This document shows positions 1 to 6,908 of a stretch of 64,000 nucleotides of DNA, in pieces. This DNA is from Verrucomicrobiota bacterium (GTDB taxonomy: Bacteria; Verrucomicrobiota; Kiritimatiellia; CAIQIC01; JAGNIJ01). Made by a program: the position numbers and the translations under genes. Positions within the stretch are counted from its first letter, which is position 1, and every line of letters starts with the position of its first letter. The notes under the pieces are model-generated. The model did not search any database, was not told the origin of the DNA, and was given only the letters and a program-made list of their open reading frames with translations. Where the stretch lies: assembly GCA_022710725.1 (NCBI GenBank), contig JAKLGK010000007.1, forward strand, positions 186,001-250,000. Reading direction: 5' to 3'.

Positions 1-660
1 CGGGCCGAACTGCTCTTCCACCTTCCGCATCAGGTCCGGGTCGAGGCGGTACTCGTTCGCCATCCGCCGGCGGACCTCGGGCCGGAGGCGCTCGTAATCC
101 GGGGCCGGCCCGTCGAACAGCGCGGCCATCTCGCGGGCCCAGGCCTCCTTGTAGAAGAGGTGGGTCTGGTCCATCGCGGCGCCGATCTTGTGCTGGAACA
201 GCCAGCCCAGCTCGCGGTAGAGCCGCGCTTCGCCGGGATTGTACTTCAGGCCCTCGTCGCGCAGGAGGGTGATGCCGTGACGCACCCAGCGCCAGCGGTT
301 GGCGGGCTCGGCAAACAGCACGCTGATGTTGTAGGCCATGTTCCAGGCGTGGAACGCCCATGCCTGCGGGAACCGGGGCTCCAGCCGCGTGACCCACGTG
401 GCGAGTTGGACCAGCTCGAAGTACTGGCCCTCCTCCTGCAGCCGAGCGGCGCGCAGCCACAGCAGGTCGGCGAGGATCCCGCGGAATCCGCCGAGCGCGA
501 CCGTGGTGAAGGTCAGCAGCGGCGGCGCGTCGCCGACGGGATCGGAGGGGTTCAGGTGCTGCCGCGCCCGCTCCTCGCGCAGCGGTCGGTTCAGGCGGCC
601 CGCGCCCCAGAACAGCCCGAGCGCAGCCAGCAGCACCAGGATGACGAGGCCCCGTTTCAT
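1..660 (-). CDS. Conserved membrane-anchored protein, 3' end missing
   Basis: The frame is open from the ATG at 660 to the window edge, giving 220 codons without a stop, so the gene is truncated at its 3' end. The N-terminus (MKRGLVILVLLAALGLFWGAG) is a single hydrophobic helix, either an uncleaved anchor or a signal peptide. The rest is helical and rich in Trp, Arg and Leu (for example LLWLRAARLQEEGQYFELVQ and YRELGWLFQHKIG), in the style of TPR-like repeats with 'LEPRFPQAW' turns. I believe similar proteins occur in PVC genomes, but I cannot name a function. No Shine-Dalgarno sequence precedes the ATG. A TATAGT hexamer ends 10 nt upstream, suggesting a very short leader. Confidence 0.7.
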   Translation of the reverse strand, partial: MKRGLVILVLLAALGLFWGAGRLNRPLREERARQHLNPSDPVGDAPPLLTFTTVALGGFRGILADLLWLRAARLQEEGQYFELVQLATWVTRLEPRFPQAWAFHAWNMAYNISVLFAEPANRWRWVRHGITLLRDEGLKYNPGEARLYRELGWLFQHKIGAAMDQTHLFYKEAWAREMAALFDGPAPDYERLRPEVRRRMANEYRLDPDLMRKVEEQFGP

Positions 661-670
661 GCCCGGCGCC

Positions 671-700
671 ACTATAAGCCCCGGCCCGGCCCCCGCACAA
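671..700 (-). promoter_or_regulatory. Putative promoter of the 660 gene
   Basis: On the minus strand TTGTGC (700-695) is followed after 18 nt by TATAGT (676-671). The predicted start of transcription, near 664, is only about 4 nt from the ATG. The -35 is weak and the -10 is good. Confidence 0.35.
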
Positions 701-863
701 GAGGGCGCTGGCGGGCCGCCGGGCATGACATTTCTTTTACAAACGTTTTGCAGGCCCGTGACGACATTTCCGCGTGGTGGGGGTCCAATGGTGTGCGGAA
801 AGGTTGGGGCAGCGCGCGCTCTTGACCGGACCGGATAGAACAACCAACAATGGGAGAAAAGCC

Positions 864-2204
864 ATGAAGTCGAAGATCATACTGTGGGCGGCCGGCCTGG
901 CGTTGGCGGCCGCGTCGGTCGCGGGCGCCGCCCGGACGGAGCCGCGCGACGTGCTGTGCCGTATCGAACTGGACCGCGGGGTCCTGCCCGCCGACGCGCC
1001 CCAGCGCGCCGTGGTGAAGGTCACGCTGGACGCCCCCACGCTGGAACGCGACGGGGACCGGCCGCCCGTGAACCTGGCTATCGTGCTGGACCGGTCGGGC
1101 TCGATGTCCGGCGAGAAAATCGAGAAGGCCAAGGAGGCCGCCATCGAGGCCTTGCGCCGGCTCGGCCCGCGCGACGTCTTCTCGCTGGTCATCTACGACG
1201 ACCGCGTCGAGACCGTTATCCCGGCCCAGGAGGCCCGGAACGCGGAGTGGATGGAATCGCGCATCCGCGAGATCGGGCCGGGCGGCAACACGGCCCTCTT
1301 CGCCGGCGTCAGCCAGGGCGCGGCGGAGGTCCGGCGGAACCTTGAGGGGCGCTACGTCCACCGGATCATCCTGCTCTCCGACGGACTCGCCAACGTCGGC
1401 CCCAGTTCGCCGGACGACCTGGGCCGGCTCGGGGCGTCGCTGCTCAAGGAGGACATCTCCGTGACGACCGTCGGCGTCGGGACCGACTACAACGAGGACC
1501 TGATGACCCGCCTGTCGCAGAACAGCGACGGCAACACGTACTTCGTCGAGAACTACCGCGACCTGCCGCGGATCTTCGCGGCGGAACTGGGCGACGTGTT
1601 GAGCGTGGTCGCGCGCCGCGTGGTGCTGAAGATCCACTGCCTCAACGGCGTCCGCCCCGTGCGCATCATCGGGCGCGACGGGCGCGTCACGCGCGACGGC
1701 GTGGAGATCCAGCTCAACCAGCTCTACGGCGGCCAGCAGAAGTACGCCCTCGTCGAGGTCGAGGTGCCCGCCGGCGCCGAGGACCAGGTCCTCGAGATCG
1801 CTGCGGCGGACTGCCGCTATCGCAGCGCCCTGACCGATCGCGACCGCACCAGCAGCTCCCGCGTCGAGGCCCGGTTCAGCCGGCGGGAGGACGACGTGCG
1901 CCGCTCGGCCAACGTCGCCGTGCAGGAGGAGTACATCCGCAACGAGATCGCCGTGGCCAAGGACAAGGCCGTCGAGCAGTGGGACGCCGGCGAGCGGCAG
2001 CAAGCTGTGGAAGACCTGCGCAAGAAGAGCGAGGAGCTCAAGGAACTGGGCGCCACGTACGACGTCAGTGTCGAAGTCCTGACGGAAACCGAGGCGTTGT
2101 CCGGCGAGGCGAGTGAGCTCGACGCAGTGGGCATGGACAAGAGCGACCGGAAGCGGTACCGCACCGACAGCTACCAGACCCGGAACCAGCAGATGCAGCA
2201 ATAG
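864..2204 (+). CDS. Secreted von Willebrand factor A domain protein
   Basis: The protein has 446 aa from the ATG at 864, preceded by a GGGAGAAAA ribosome site; upstream in-frame starts would prepend non-signal sequence. Residues 1-22 form a signal peptide (WAAGLALAAASVAGA). A VWA domain follows, with the MIDAS motif D76-R-S-G-S80 in 'VLDRSGSMSGEK', a conserved Thr in 'GGNTALFAG' and the second Asp in 'LLSDGLANVG'. These residues normally chelate a divalent metal used in protein-protein contact. The C-terminal third is beta-rich, then a charged helix (about 350-415) that may be coiled coil. The layout resembles bacterial YfbK-like VWA proteins, but substrate and partners are unknown. The gene stands alone on the plus strand, 87 bp before the OmpH-like gene. 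Confidence 0.85.
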   Translation: MKSKIILWAAGLALAAASVAGAARTEPRDVLCRIELDRGVLPADAPQRAVVKVTLDAPTLERDGDRPPVNLAIVLDRSGSMSGEKIEKAKEAAIEALRRLGPRDVFSLVIYDDRVETVIPAQEARNAEWMESRIREIGPGGNTALFAGVSQGAAEVRRNLEGRYVHRIILLSDGLANVGPSSPDDLGRLGASLLKEDISVTTVGVGTDYNEDLMTRLSQNSDGNTYFVENYRDLPRIFAAELGDVLSVVARRVVLKIHCLNGVRPVRIIGRDGRVTRDGVEIQLNQLYGGQQKYALVEVEVPAGAEDQVLEIAAADCRYRSALTDRDRTSSSRVEARFSRREDDVRRSANVAVQEEYIRNEIAVAKDKAVEQWDAGERQQAVEDLRKKSEELKELGATYDVSVEVLTETEALSGEASELDAVGMDKSDRKRYRTDSYQTRNQQMQQ

Positions 2205-2291
2205 CGCACGGGCCCGTCCGCGCGGCGCCCCACCCGGGCGTCGCGCGGCGGCATGCGTCGAAGCGGCATTTCATTGCATCGAGGAACCTTC

Positions 2292-2786
2292 ATGAAAAAG
2301 ACCATTCTATCGGCGATCGTAATACTGGTCGGCTTGCTGTCGGGCGGCGTCCGGGCGGGGGGACCTGTCACCGTGGCGTCCGTGGACCTGAACCGGATTC
2401 AAAATGACGTGGGTAATCAACGGCTGATGTGGCTCGACATGGGCGAGGAGGCGAGGGCGGAAATCCTGAACCTGCGCCGGTCGCAGGACCGGCTCATGGT
2501 CCAATGCCTGAAGGAGGATGACGATTCGAAGCAGGCCGTCCTTCAGACGCAACTCCAGTCCATCAACAACAAGCTCAACATGTTGCGCAGTGCGCTGGGG
2601 AATCGGGGCAACGATCCGAGGAAGGCCCTCACCCGGTATATCGCCCGCCGGTATGGCGAAACGTATGCCCTGGTTTACGACGCCCAGGTGGAGAGAAATA
2701 ACTGGTCCCTGATCGTGTGGAGCGCGTCCAGCGTGCCGGACCTGACCGAAGAAATCATTCAAACCCTGGACCGGGAACTGCCATAA
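2292..2786 (+). CDS. Secreted OmpH/Skp-like protein
   Basis: The protein has 164 aa. The start is the ATG at 2292, 5 nt after a GAGGAACC ribosome site. Residues 1-24 are a signal peptide (MKKTILSAIVILVGLLSGGVRAG). The mature part opens with 'VASVDLNRIQNDVG', the strand-helix start typical of Skp/OmpH periplasmic chaperones. A long charged helix with heptad character follows (about 45-110) and then a short C-terminal domain. Length and secondary structure fit the Skp fold, but I see no diagnostic residues, so assignment to the family is an inference. Only 11 bp separate its stop from the sensor-kinase ATG, so the two are probably co-transcribed, consistent with envelope sensing. Confidence 0.6.
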   Translation: MKKTILSAIVILVGLLSGGVRAGGPVTVASVDLNRIQNDVGNQRLMWLDMGEEARAEILNLRRSQDRLMVQCLKEDDDSKQAVLQTQLQSINNKLNMLRSALGNRGNDPRKALTRYIARRYGETYALVYDAQVERNNWSLIVWSASSVPDLTEEIIQTLDRELP

Positions 2787-2797
2787 TCGGGGCCGGG

Positions 2798-4423
2798 ATG
2801 AAACGCACCGCGGTCATTATCTACTGGCTGATCTTGCTGGTGTCCGCGCTGGCGGTGGGGGCGGGCGCGTTCCGCCTGCTCCTCCGCGAGCACAGCCGGC
2901 TGGAGTCCGCCGGGCTGGCCGCGGCGCGGGGCGGGGCGCAACTCCTCGCGGATGAAGTGGCCTTGTCCGTTCAGGAGTTGGAGCAGAAGCTGGGCGAGAA
3001 CCTGGCCGCGATTCCGTCCGCGAACCGCGCGGTGACGCTGGCCGAGTGGGAGCAAGGCCATCCGTTGATCCGGAACTCCTTCGTCCTCGATGCGCGGGGC
3101 GCGGTCGTCTACCCGGCGCCGACCGAGCCGATGACCGGCGAGCAGGAGCGGTTCCTCCGCCGGTACGAAGCGCTCTTCTCCGGCCGCGCGGCCTGGACCG
3201 GGCCGGCGGCGGAGCAGCCGGCGGCCCCTGCTTCCGCGCGCCAGGAATTCAGCCGCCTGGCCGTGGCGCAGAAGGCCTTGTCGTCGTCCGCGGACAGCGC
3301 CGGCGTTCCTGCCGTGCAGACCGGCTGGCTCCCCTGGTACGCCGACAACCAGATTCAACTGCTGGGCTGGGCGCTCGATCCCGCGGACGGATCGCGGTAC
3401 GGCGTGGAACTGGAAATGGCGGCGGTGCTTTCGCGCCTGGCGCCCGCGTTCGCCGGGGCGGGGGAGCCGTACGCCCTGCTGGACGGCGACGGGCGCGTCG
3501 TGTTCCAGTCGGGAGCCCTCGCCTCGAACGCGGTCCCGGTCGTGGCCGTGCCGGTGGGCGCGGTCCTGCCTCACTGGCAGGTCGGCGCCTACGGGACCGG
3601 CACCGCAACGGCCGCGGCGCGGGGGACGTTTCTGCTGCTGACCGGCCTCCAGGTCGGGGTGTTCGTGCTGGCGATCATCCTCGGCGGGTCGCTGCTGCTG
3701 TGGCAGGCGCACCGGCACTGGCGCGACGCCGCCCGGAAAACGTCGTTCGTCTCGAACGTCTCGCACGAGCTCAAGACGCCGCTGACCTCGATCCGCATGT
3801 ACGCCGAGATGCTGGCCGAAGGCCGCGTGAAGGATGACGTGAAGCGGGCGGACTATCTCAAGGTGATCGTGGACCAGAGCCAGCGGCTGACCCGGCTCGT
3901 GAACAATGTCCTCGATTTCAGCCGGCTGGAGCAGCGCCGCCGCGCGTACCGGCCGGAGCCGTTCGACCTGGCCGGGGCGGTCGGCGAGACCGTCGAGTCG
4001 CAGCGGACGCGCCTGCAGGAGGCCGGCCTGCGGGTCGAGATCGCGCCTCCGGCCGCGCCGTGTCCCGTGGTCGCCGACCGCGACGCGGTGACGCAGGCCG
4101 TGCTGAACATCCTCGACAACGCAGCCAAGTACGCGGCCGGGGGCGGGGAACTGCGGGTCGAGTTCGGCGCGGACGAACAGGGCTGCCGCGCGCGGTTCCT
4201 GGACCGCGGTCCGGGCATCCCGTCCGCGCACCGGGCGCGGCTCTTCGAGCAGTTCTACCGGGTGGATGATTCGCTCTCGGCGAAGCAACCCGGTTGCGGG
4301 CTGGGCTTGAGCATCGCCCGCCGGATGATGCGCGACCTGGGCGGCGACGTGCGGTTTGAACCGCGGGAGGGCGGGGGCGCCGTCTTCGAACTCGCAGTTC
4401 CGCGGGAAAGGGCGGGGTCATGA
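2798..4423 (+). CDS. Membrane sensor histidine kinase
   Basis: The protein has 541 aa from the ATG at 2798. TM1 covers about residues 6-27, a roughly 250-residue periplasmic sensor region follows, and TM2 is near residues 275-300 (FVLAIILGGSLLLW). The kinase core then begins: H-box 'SHELKTPLTSI' with the phosphoacceptor His323, N-box 'NILDNAAKYA', G1 box 'DRGPGIP' and G2 box 'GCGLGLSIARRMM'. No clear HAMP domain lies between TM2 and the H-box, so coupling is short. The stop overlaps the response-regulator start (ATGA), which marks this as the cognate pair. The sensor domain resembles nothing I can name, so the signal is unknown. Confidence 0.93.
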   Translation: MKRTAVIIYWLILLVSALAVGAGAFRLLLREHSRLESAGLAAARGGAQLLADEVALSVQELEQKLGENLAAIPSANRAVTLAEWEQGHPLIRNSFVLDARGAVVYPAPTEPMTGEQERFLRRYEALFSGRAAWTGPAAEQPAAPASARQEFSRLAVAQKALSSSADSAGVPAVQTGWLPWYADNQIQLLGWALDPADGSRYGVELEMAAVLSRLAPAFAGAGEPYALLDGDGRVVFQSGALASNAVPVVAVPVGAVLPHWQVGAYGTGTATAAARGTFLLLTGLQVGVFVLAIILGGSLLLWQAHRHWRDAARKTSFVSNVSHELKTPLTSIRMYAEMLAEGRVKDDVKRADYLKVIVDQSQRLTRLVNNVLDFSRLEQRRRAYRPEPFDLAGAVGETVESQRTRLQEAGLRVEIAPPAAPCPVVADRDAVTQAVLNILDNAAKYAAGGGELRVEFGADEQGCRARFLDRGPGIPSAHRARLFEQFYRVDDSLSAKQPGCGLGLSIARRMMRDLGGDVRFEPREGGGAVFELAVPRERAGS

Positions 4424-5127
4424 AACGGGTGAAGATCCTGGTGGCCGAGGACGACGCCGCGATCGCGCGCGGGCTCGAGGACGCGCTGGAGAGCGAGGGT
4501 TACGCGGCGGTCGTCGCGCGCGACGGCCGGGCCGCGCTGGACCGGTTCGCGCGCGAGGCGTTTGACCTGGTGCTCCTCGACGTCATGATGCCCGGCGTCA
4601 ACGGCTACGACGTCTGCCGGGAGATCCGCAAAGTCAACGCCGACATGCCCGTGGTCATGCTCACGGCCAAGGGCGAGGAGATCGACAAGGTCGTCGGGTT
4701 GGAGCTGGGCGCGGACGATTACATCACCAAGCCCTTCGGCGTGCGCGAACTGCTGGCCCGGATCGCGGCCGTCCTGCGCCGGGCGCGGCGGCAGGGACCG
4801 CCCCCGGAGCCGACGGCCGAACTGCCGGACGTGCTGCGCTTCGGCGAGGTCGAGGTGGACCGGAAGAAATTCACCGCGGCCCGCGGGAAAAAGGTCCACG
4901 CGCTCACGGCCCGCGAGGTGAAGCTGGTCGAATATTTTCACGCCCGTCCGGGCGAGGTGCTCGGCCGCGACGCCATCCTCAACGCCGTCTGGGGCCTCGA
5001 CTACCTCGGCACGACGCGCACGCTGGACCAGCATGTCGCGCAGTTGCGCAAGAAAATCGAAAAAGATCCCGCCCGCCCGGCGATCATCCTGACCGTCCAC
5101 GGCGCGGGGTACCGGTACAACGCGTAA
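4420..5127 (+). CDS. OmpR/PhoB-family response regulator
   Basis: The protein has 235 aa and its ATG overlaps the kinase stop. The receiver domain (1-120) has the acidic pair in 'VAEDDAA', the phosphoacceptor Asp54 in 'VLLDVMMPG', Thr in 'VVMLTAKGE' and Lys in 'DYITKPFG'. The C-terminal winged helix (about 140-235) has the OmpR pattern 'LTAREVKLVEYFHARPGEVLGRD', the recognition helix region 'TRTLDQHVAQLRKKIE' and the closing hairpin 'TVHGAGYRYNA'. It should be phosphorylated by the upstream kinase and bind direct-repeat operators. The targets are not evident here. Confidence 0.95.
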   Translation: MKRVKILVAEDDAAIARGLEDALESEGYAAVVARDGRAALDRFAREAFDLVLLDVMMPGVNGYDVCREIRKVNADMPVVMLTAKGEEIDKVVGLELGADDYITKPFGVRELLARIAAVLRRARRQGPPPEPTAELPDVLRFGEVEVDRKKFTAARGKKVHALTAREVKLVEYFHARPGEVLGRDAILNAVWGLDYLGTTRTLDQHVAQLRKKIEKDPARPAIILTVHGAGYRYNA

Positions 5128-5144
5128 TCCAGAAAGAATCACGA

Positions 5145-5181
5145 ATTACACGGATAATCGCCTGTCCCTTGTCCGTGTAAT
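5145..5181. repeat. Inverted repeat after the response regulator
   Basis: ATTACACGGA (5145-5154) and its exact complement TCCGTGTAAT (5172-5181) can form a 10-bp stem with a 17-nt loop, 17 bp after the regulator stop. A further 'ATCCGTG' unit follows near 5181-5196. It could end transcription or be a dispersed intergenic repeat; no T-run follows. Confidence 0.5.
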
Positions 5182-5242
5182 CCGTGAAATCCGTGGTGTT
5201 CCTTCATCCCGTCTCCTTGACCCGGCGGCGTCGCTGGAGCTC

Positions 5243-5281
5243 CGCCCTCCAAATCTTGCTTGCAGGGAGTTTGGAGGGGCG
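5243..5281. repeat. Imperfect inverted repeat before the BtpA gene
   Basis: CGCCCTCCAAA (5243-5253) pairs with TTTGGAGGGGCG (5270-5281), with one bulged G and a 16-nt loop. It looks like a dispersed hairpin element. The rest of 5128-5353 shows no gene. Confidence 0.45.
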
Positions 5282-5353
5282 AGTTCCCACGAGCCCGTGG
5301 TTCACAGCCTCGCTTTCTTGACAGGGGCGGGATCGTTCGGCGACAGTCAGGGC

Positions 5354-6355
5354 ATGAGCGTGTCACGACCGATGCTGGTGGGGATGCTGCATGTGCCCGT
5401 CAACACGATCCTGGCCTCGCCGCCCGCGCACTGCGACGCGCTGGGCCTGCCCGCCGCCGCGCCGCGGGACTGGGAACTCCTGGAGAAACTCGATCCGCTG
5501 CCCCCGTTCCCCGGACTGGCGCTGTCGGAAGACGACATGGGCGCCGGGTCGCAGCGCGTCCGGGCCCTTTCGTTTTTTCCGTTCATCGAGGACCGGATGC
5601 TGGCCGAGGCGGCGGTATACGTTCGGCATGGCTTCCCGGCGCTGATGCTGGAGAACGTGGCCGGCCCGTATTTTGTCCGGGGGGAGCAGCCCCCGGTGAT
5701 CTTCTGGGTCATGCAGGCGCTGGCCGAGCGGCTGCGGGTCGCGTATCCGGAGGCGCGGATCGGGCTCCAGGTCCTGGCGTTCTCCGATGACTGGGCGATG
5801 GATATCGCGTGCCGGTGCGGCCTGGATTTTATCCGGTGCGAGAGCGTTCTCTTCGAAGGCGTGCGGCCCGAGGGCCGGACGCCGAACCGGGGCAACCTGG
5901 CGAAGCTGTACATCGCGCGGCAGCAATTCTTGGCGCGACAGGGCAGCAAAAGCGCCGGGCCGCAGGTGTACGCGGACCTGCAGAAGAAGCACACGGTGTT
6001 CCCGGCCGAACTGGAACCGCTCGAGCCGTGGCTGGACAACATCCTTTTCCAGAAACTCGAGGGCGTGATCGTCACGGGCAAGGCCACGGGGAGCGAAGTG
6101 GCCGAGGAGGACCTGCGGTGGACCCGCGAGGCCATCGACAAGGTGAAGGCCTACACCGCGAAGACGCTGGGCCGCGCCTGGTCGCCGCCGCTGCTGGTCG
6201 GGTCGGGCGTGACGATCGAGAACCTGCCGCTGTGCGCGCGGTACGCGGACGGGCTGATCGTGGGCTCCTCGCTGAAGCGGGGCGGCTACTGGGAATGCCC
6301 GTTGGACGAGGAGCGGGTGAAGTCGTTTGCAGGGGTGTGGAACCGCCCGCTGTAG
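5354..6355 (+). CDS. BtpA/SgcQ-family TIM-barrel protein
   Basis: The protein has 333 aa from the ATG at 5354; an in-frame GTG at 5297 is possible but adds residues unlike the family. The opening 'PMLVGMLHVP' and the closing strands match BtpA-like (beta/alpha)8 barrels: 'GVIVTGKATGSEVAEEDL' supplies a phosphate-binding loop and 'LLVGSGVTIENLPLCARYADGLIVGSSLKRGG' the last two strands. BtpA is known in cyanobacteria from photosystem I biogenesis. The wider family has unassigned enzymatic roles and no photosynthesis gene is present, so the function here is unknown. At 333 aa it is somewhat longer than usual because of insertions after strand 1. Confidence 0.75.
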   Translation: MSVSRPMLVGMLHVPVNTILASPPAHCDALGLPAAAPRDWELLEKLDPLPPFPGLALSEDDMGAGSQRVRALSFFPFIEDRMLAEAAVYVRHGFPALMLENVAGPYFVRGEQPPVIFWVMQALAERLRVAYPEARIGLQVLAFSDDWAMDIACRCGLDFIRCESVLFEGVRPEGRTPNRGNLAKLYIARQQFLARQGSKSAGPQVYADLQKKHTVFPAELEPLEPWLDNILFQKLEGVIVTGKATGSEVAEEDLRWTREAIDKVKAYTAKTLGRAWSPPLLVGSGVTIENLPLCARYADGLIVGSSLKRGGYWECPLDEERVKSFAGVWNRPL

Positions 6356-6410
6356 CTTCCCTTGCGAAACGGGTTCCCTGCGGTACGTTTCGGAAAAATG
6401 GGAGGCGGTC

Positions 6411-6842
6411 ATGAAGAAACTGCTCAAGTTCCTGTTTATCACCTCGGACGACCCCAATATCGGGCTGCTCGTTCTGCGGGTATTCGTCGGCGCGGCGATG
6501 CTGACGCACGGTATTCCGAAGATCACAAGCGGTCCGGAATTCTGGGAGAAAGTGGGCGCAGTGATGGGGTCCATCGGGGTGCCCGGTCCGGCGGTGGCGT
6601 GGGGCTTCATGGCCGCCGTGGCCGAGAGCGTGGGCGCCGCGCTGCTCCTGCTCGGCGCGCTCACGACGATCGCCTCATTCCTGCTGGTCTTCACCATGAG
6701 CATCGCGGCCTTCGTGGCCCATGCGGCTGACCCGTTCGACGTCAAGGAAAAGGCGCTGCTCTTCCTGTTTGCCGCGCTCCTGTTCCTGCTCAAGGGCGCG
6801 GGCCGCTGGTCGGTCGACCGGCTGATCCGGCGGTCCGCGTGA
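6411..6842 (+). CDS. DoxX family inner-membrane protein
   Basis: The protein has 143 aa. The ATG at 6411 sits 4 nt after a GGAGGCGG ribosome site. There are four hydrophobic segments (about 22-40, 62-82, 86-106 and 112-128) and the DoxX signature 'GLLVLRVFVGAAMLTHGIPKI' near the N-terminus. DoxX proteins are small four-helix membrane proteins, sometimes tied to quinone or thiosulfate redox chemistry; the bare family name predicts no substrate. It follows the BtpA gene by 55 bp in the same direction and may be co-transcribed. Confidence 0.85.
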   Translation: MKKLLKFLFITSDDPNIGLLVLRVFVGAAMLTHGIPKITSGPEFWEKVGAVMGSIGVPGPAVAWGFMAAVAESVGAALLLLGALTTIASFLLVFTMSIAAFVAHAADPFDVKEKALLFLFAALLFLLKGAGRWSVDRLIRRSA

Positions 6843-6874
6843 GCGCGCGGCCAGCCGGGCCGCCATTTCGATCG

Positions 6875-6903
6875 TGAACAGTTCCTGCGAAAGCGGGTAT
6901 AAA
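6875..6903 (+). promoter_or_regulatory. Putative promoter of the endonuclease gene
   Basis: TGAACA (6875-6880), 17-nt spacer, TATAAA (6898-6903). Transcription would start almost exactly at the ATG (6909) and no ribosome site is visible, which suggests a leaderless mRNA. Confidence 0.45.
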
Positions 6904-6908
6904 GCGGC

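Noticed and set aside
672-2201. 509-residue open frame on the minus strand across the VWA gene
   Set aside because: It is a GC-driven shadow. The plus strand has a signal peptide, a MIDAS motif and a ribosome site, while this frame is Ala/Val/Asp/Arg-biased with no motif.
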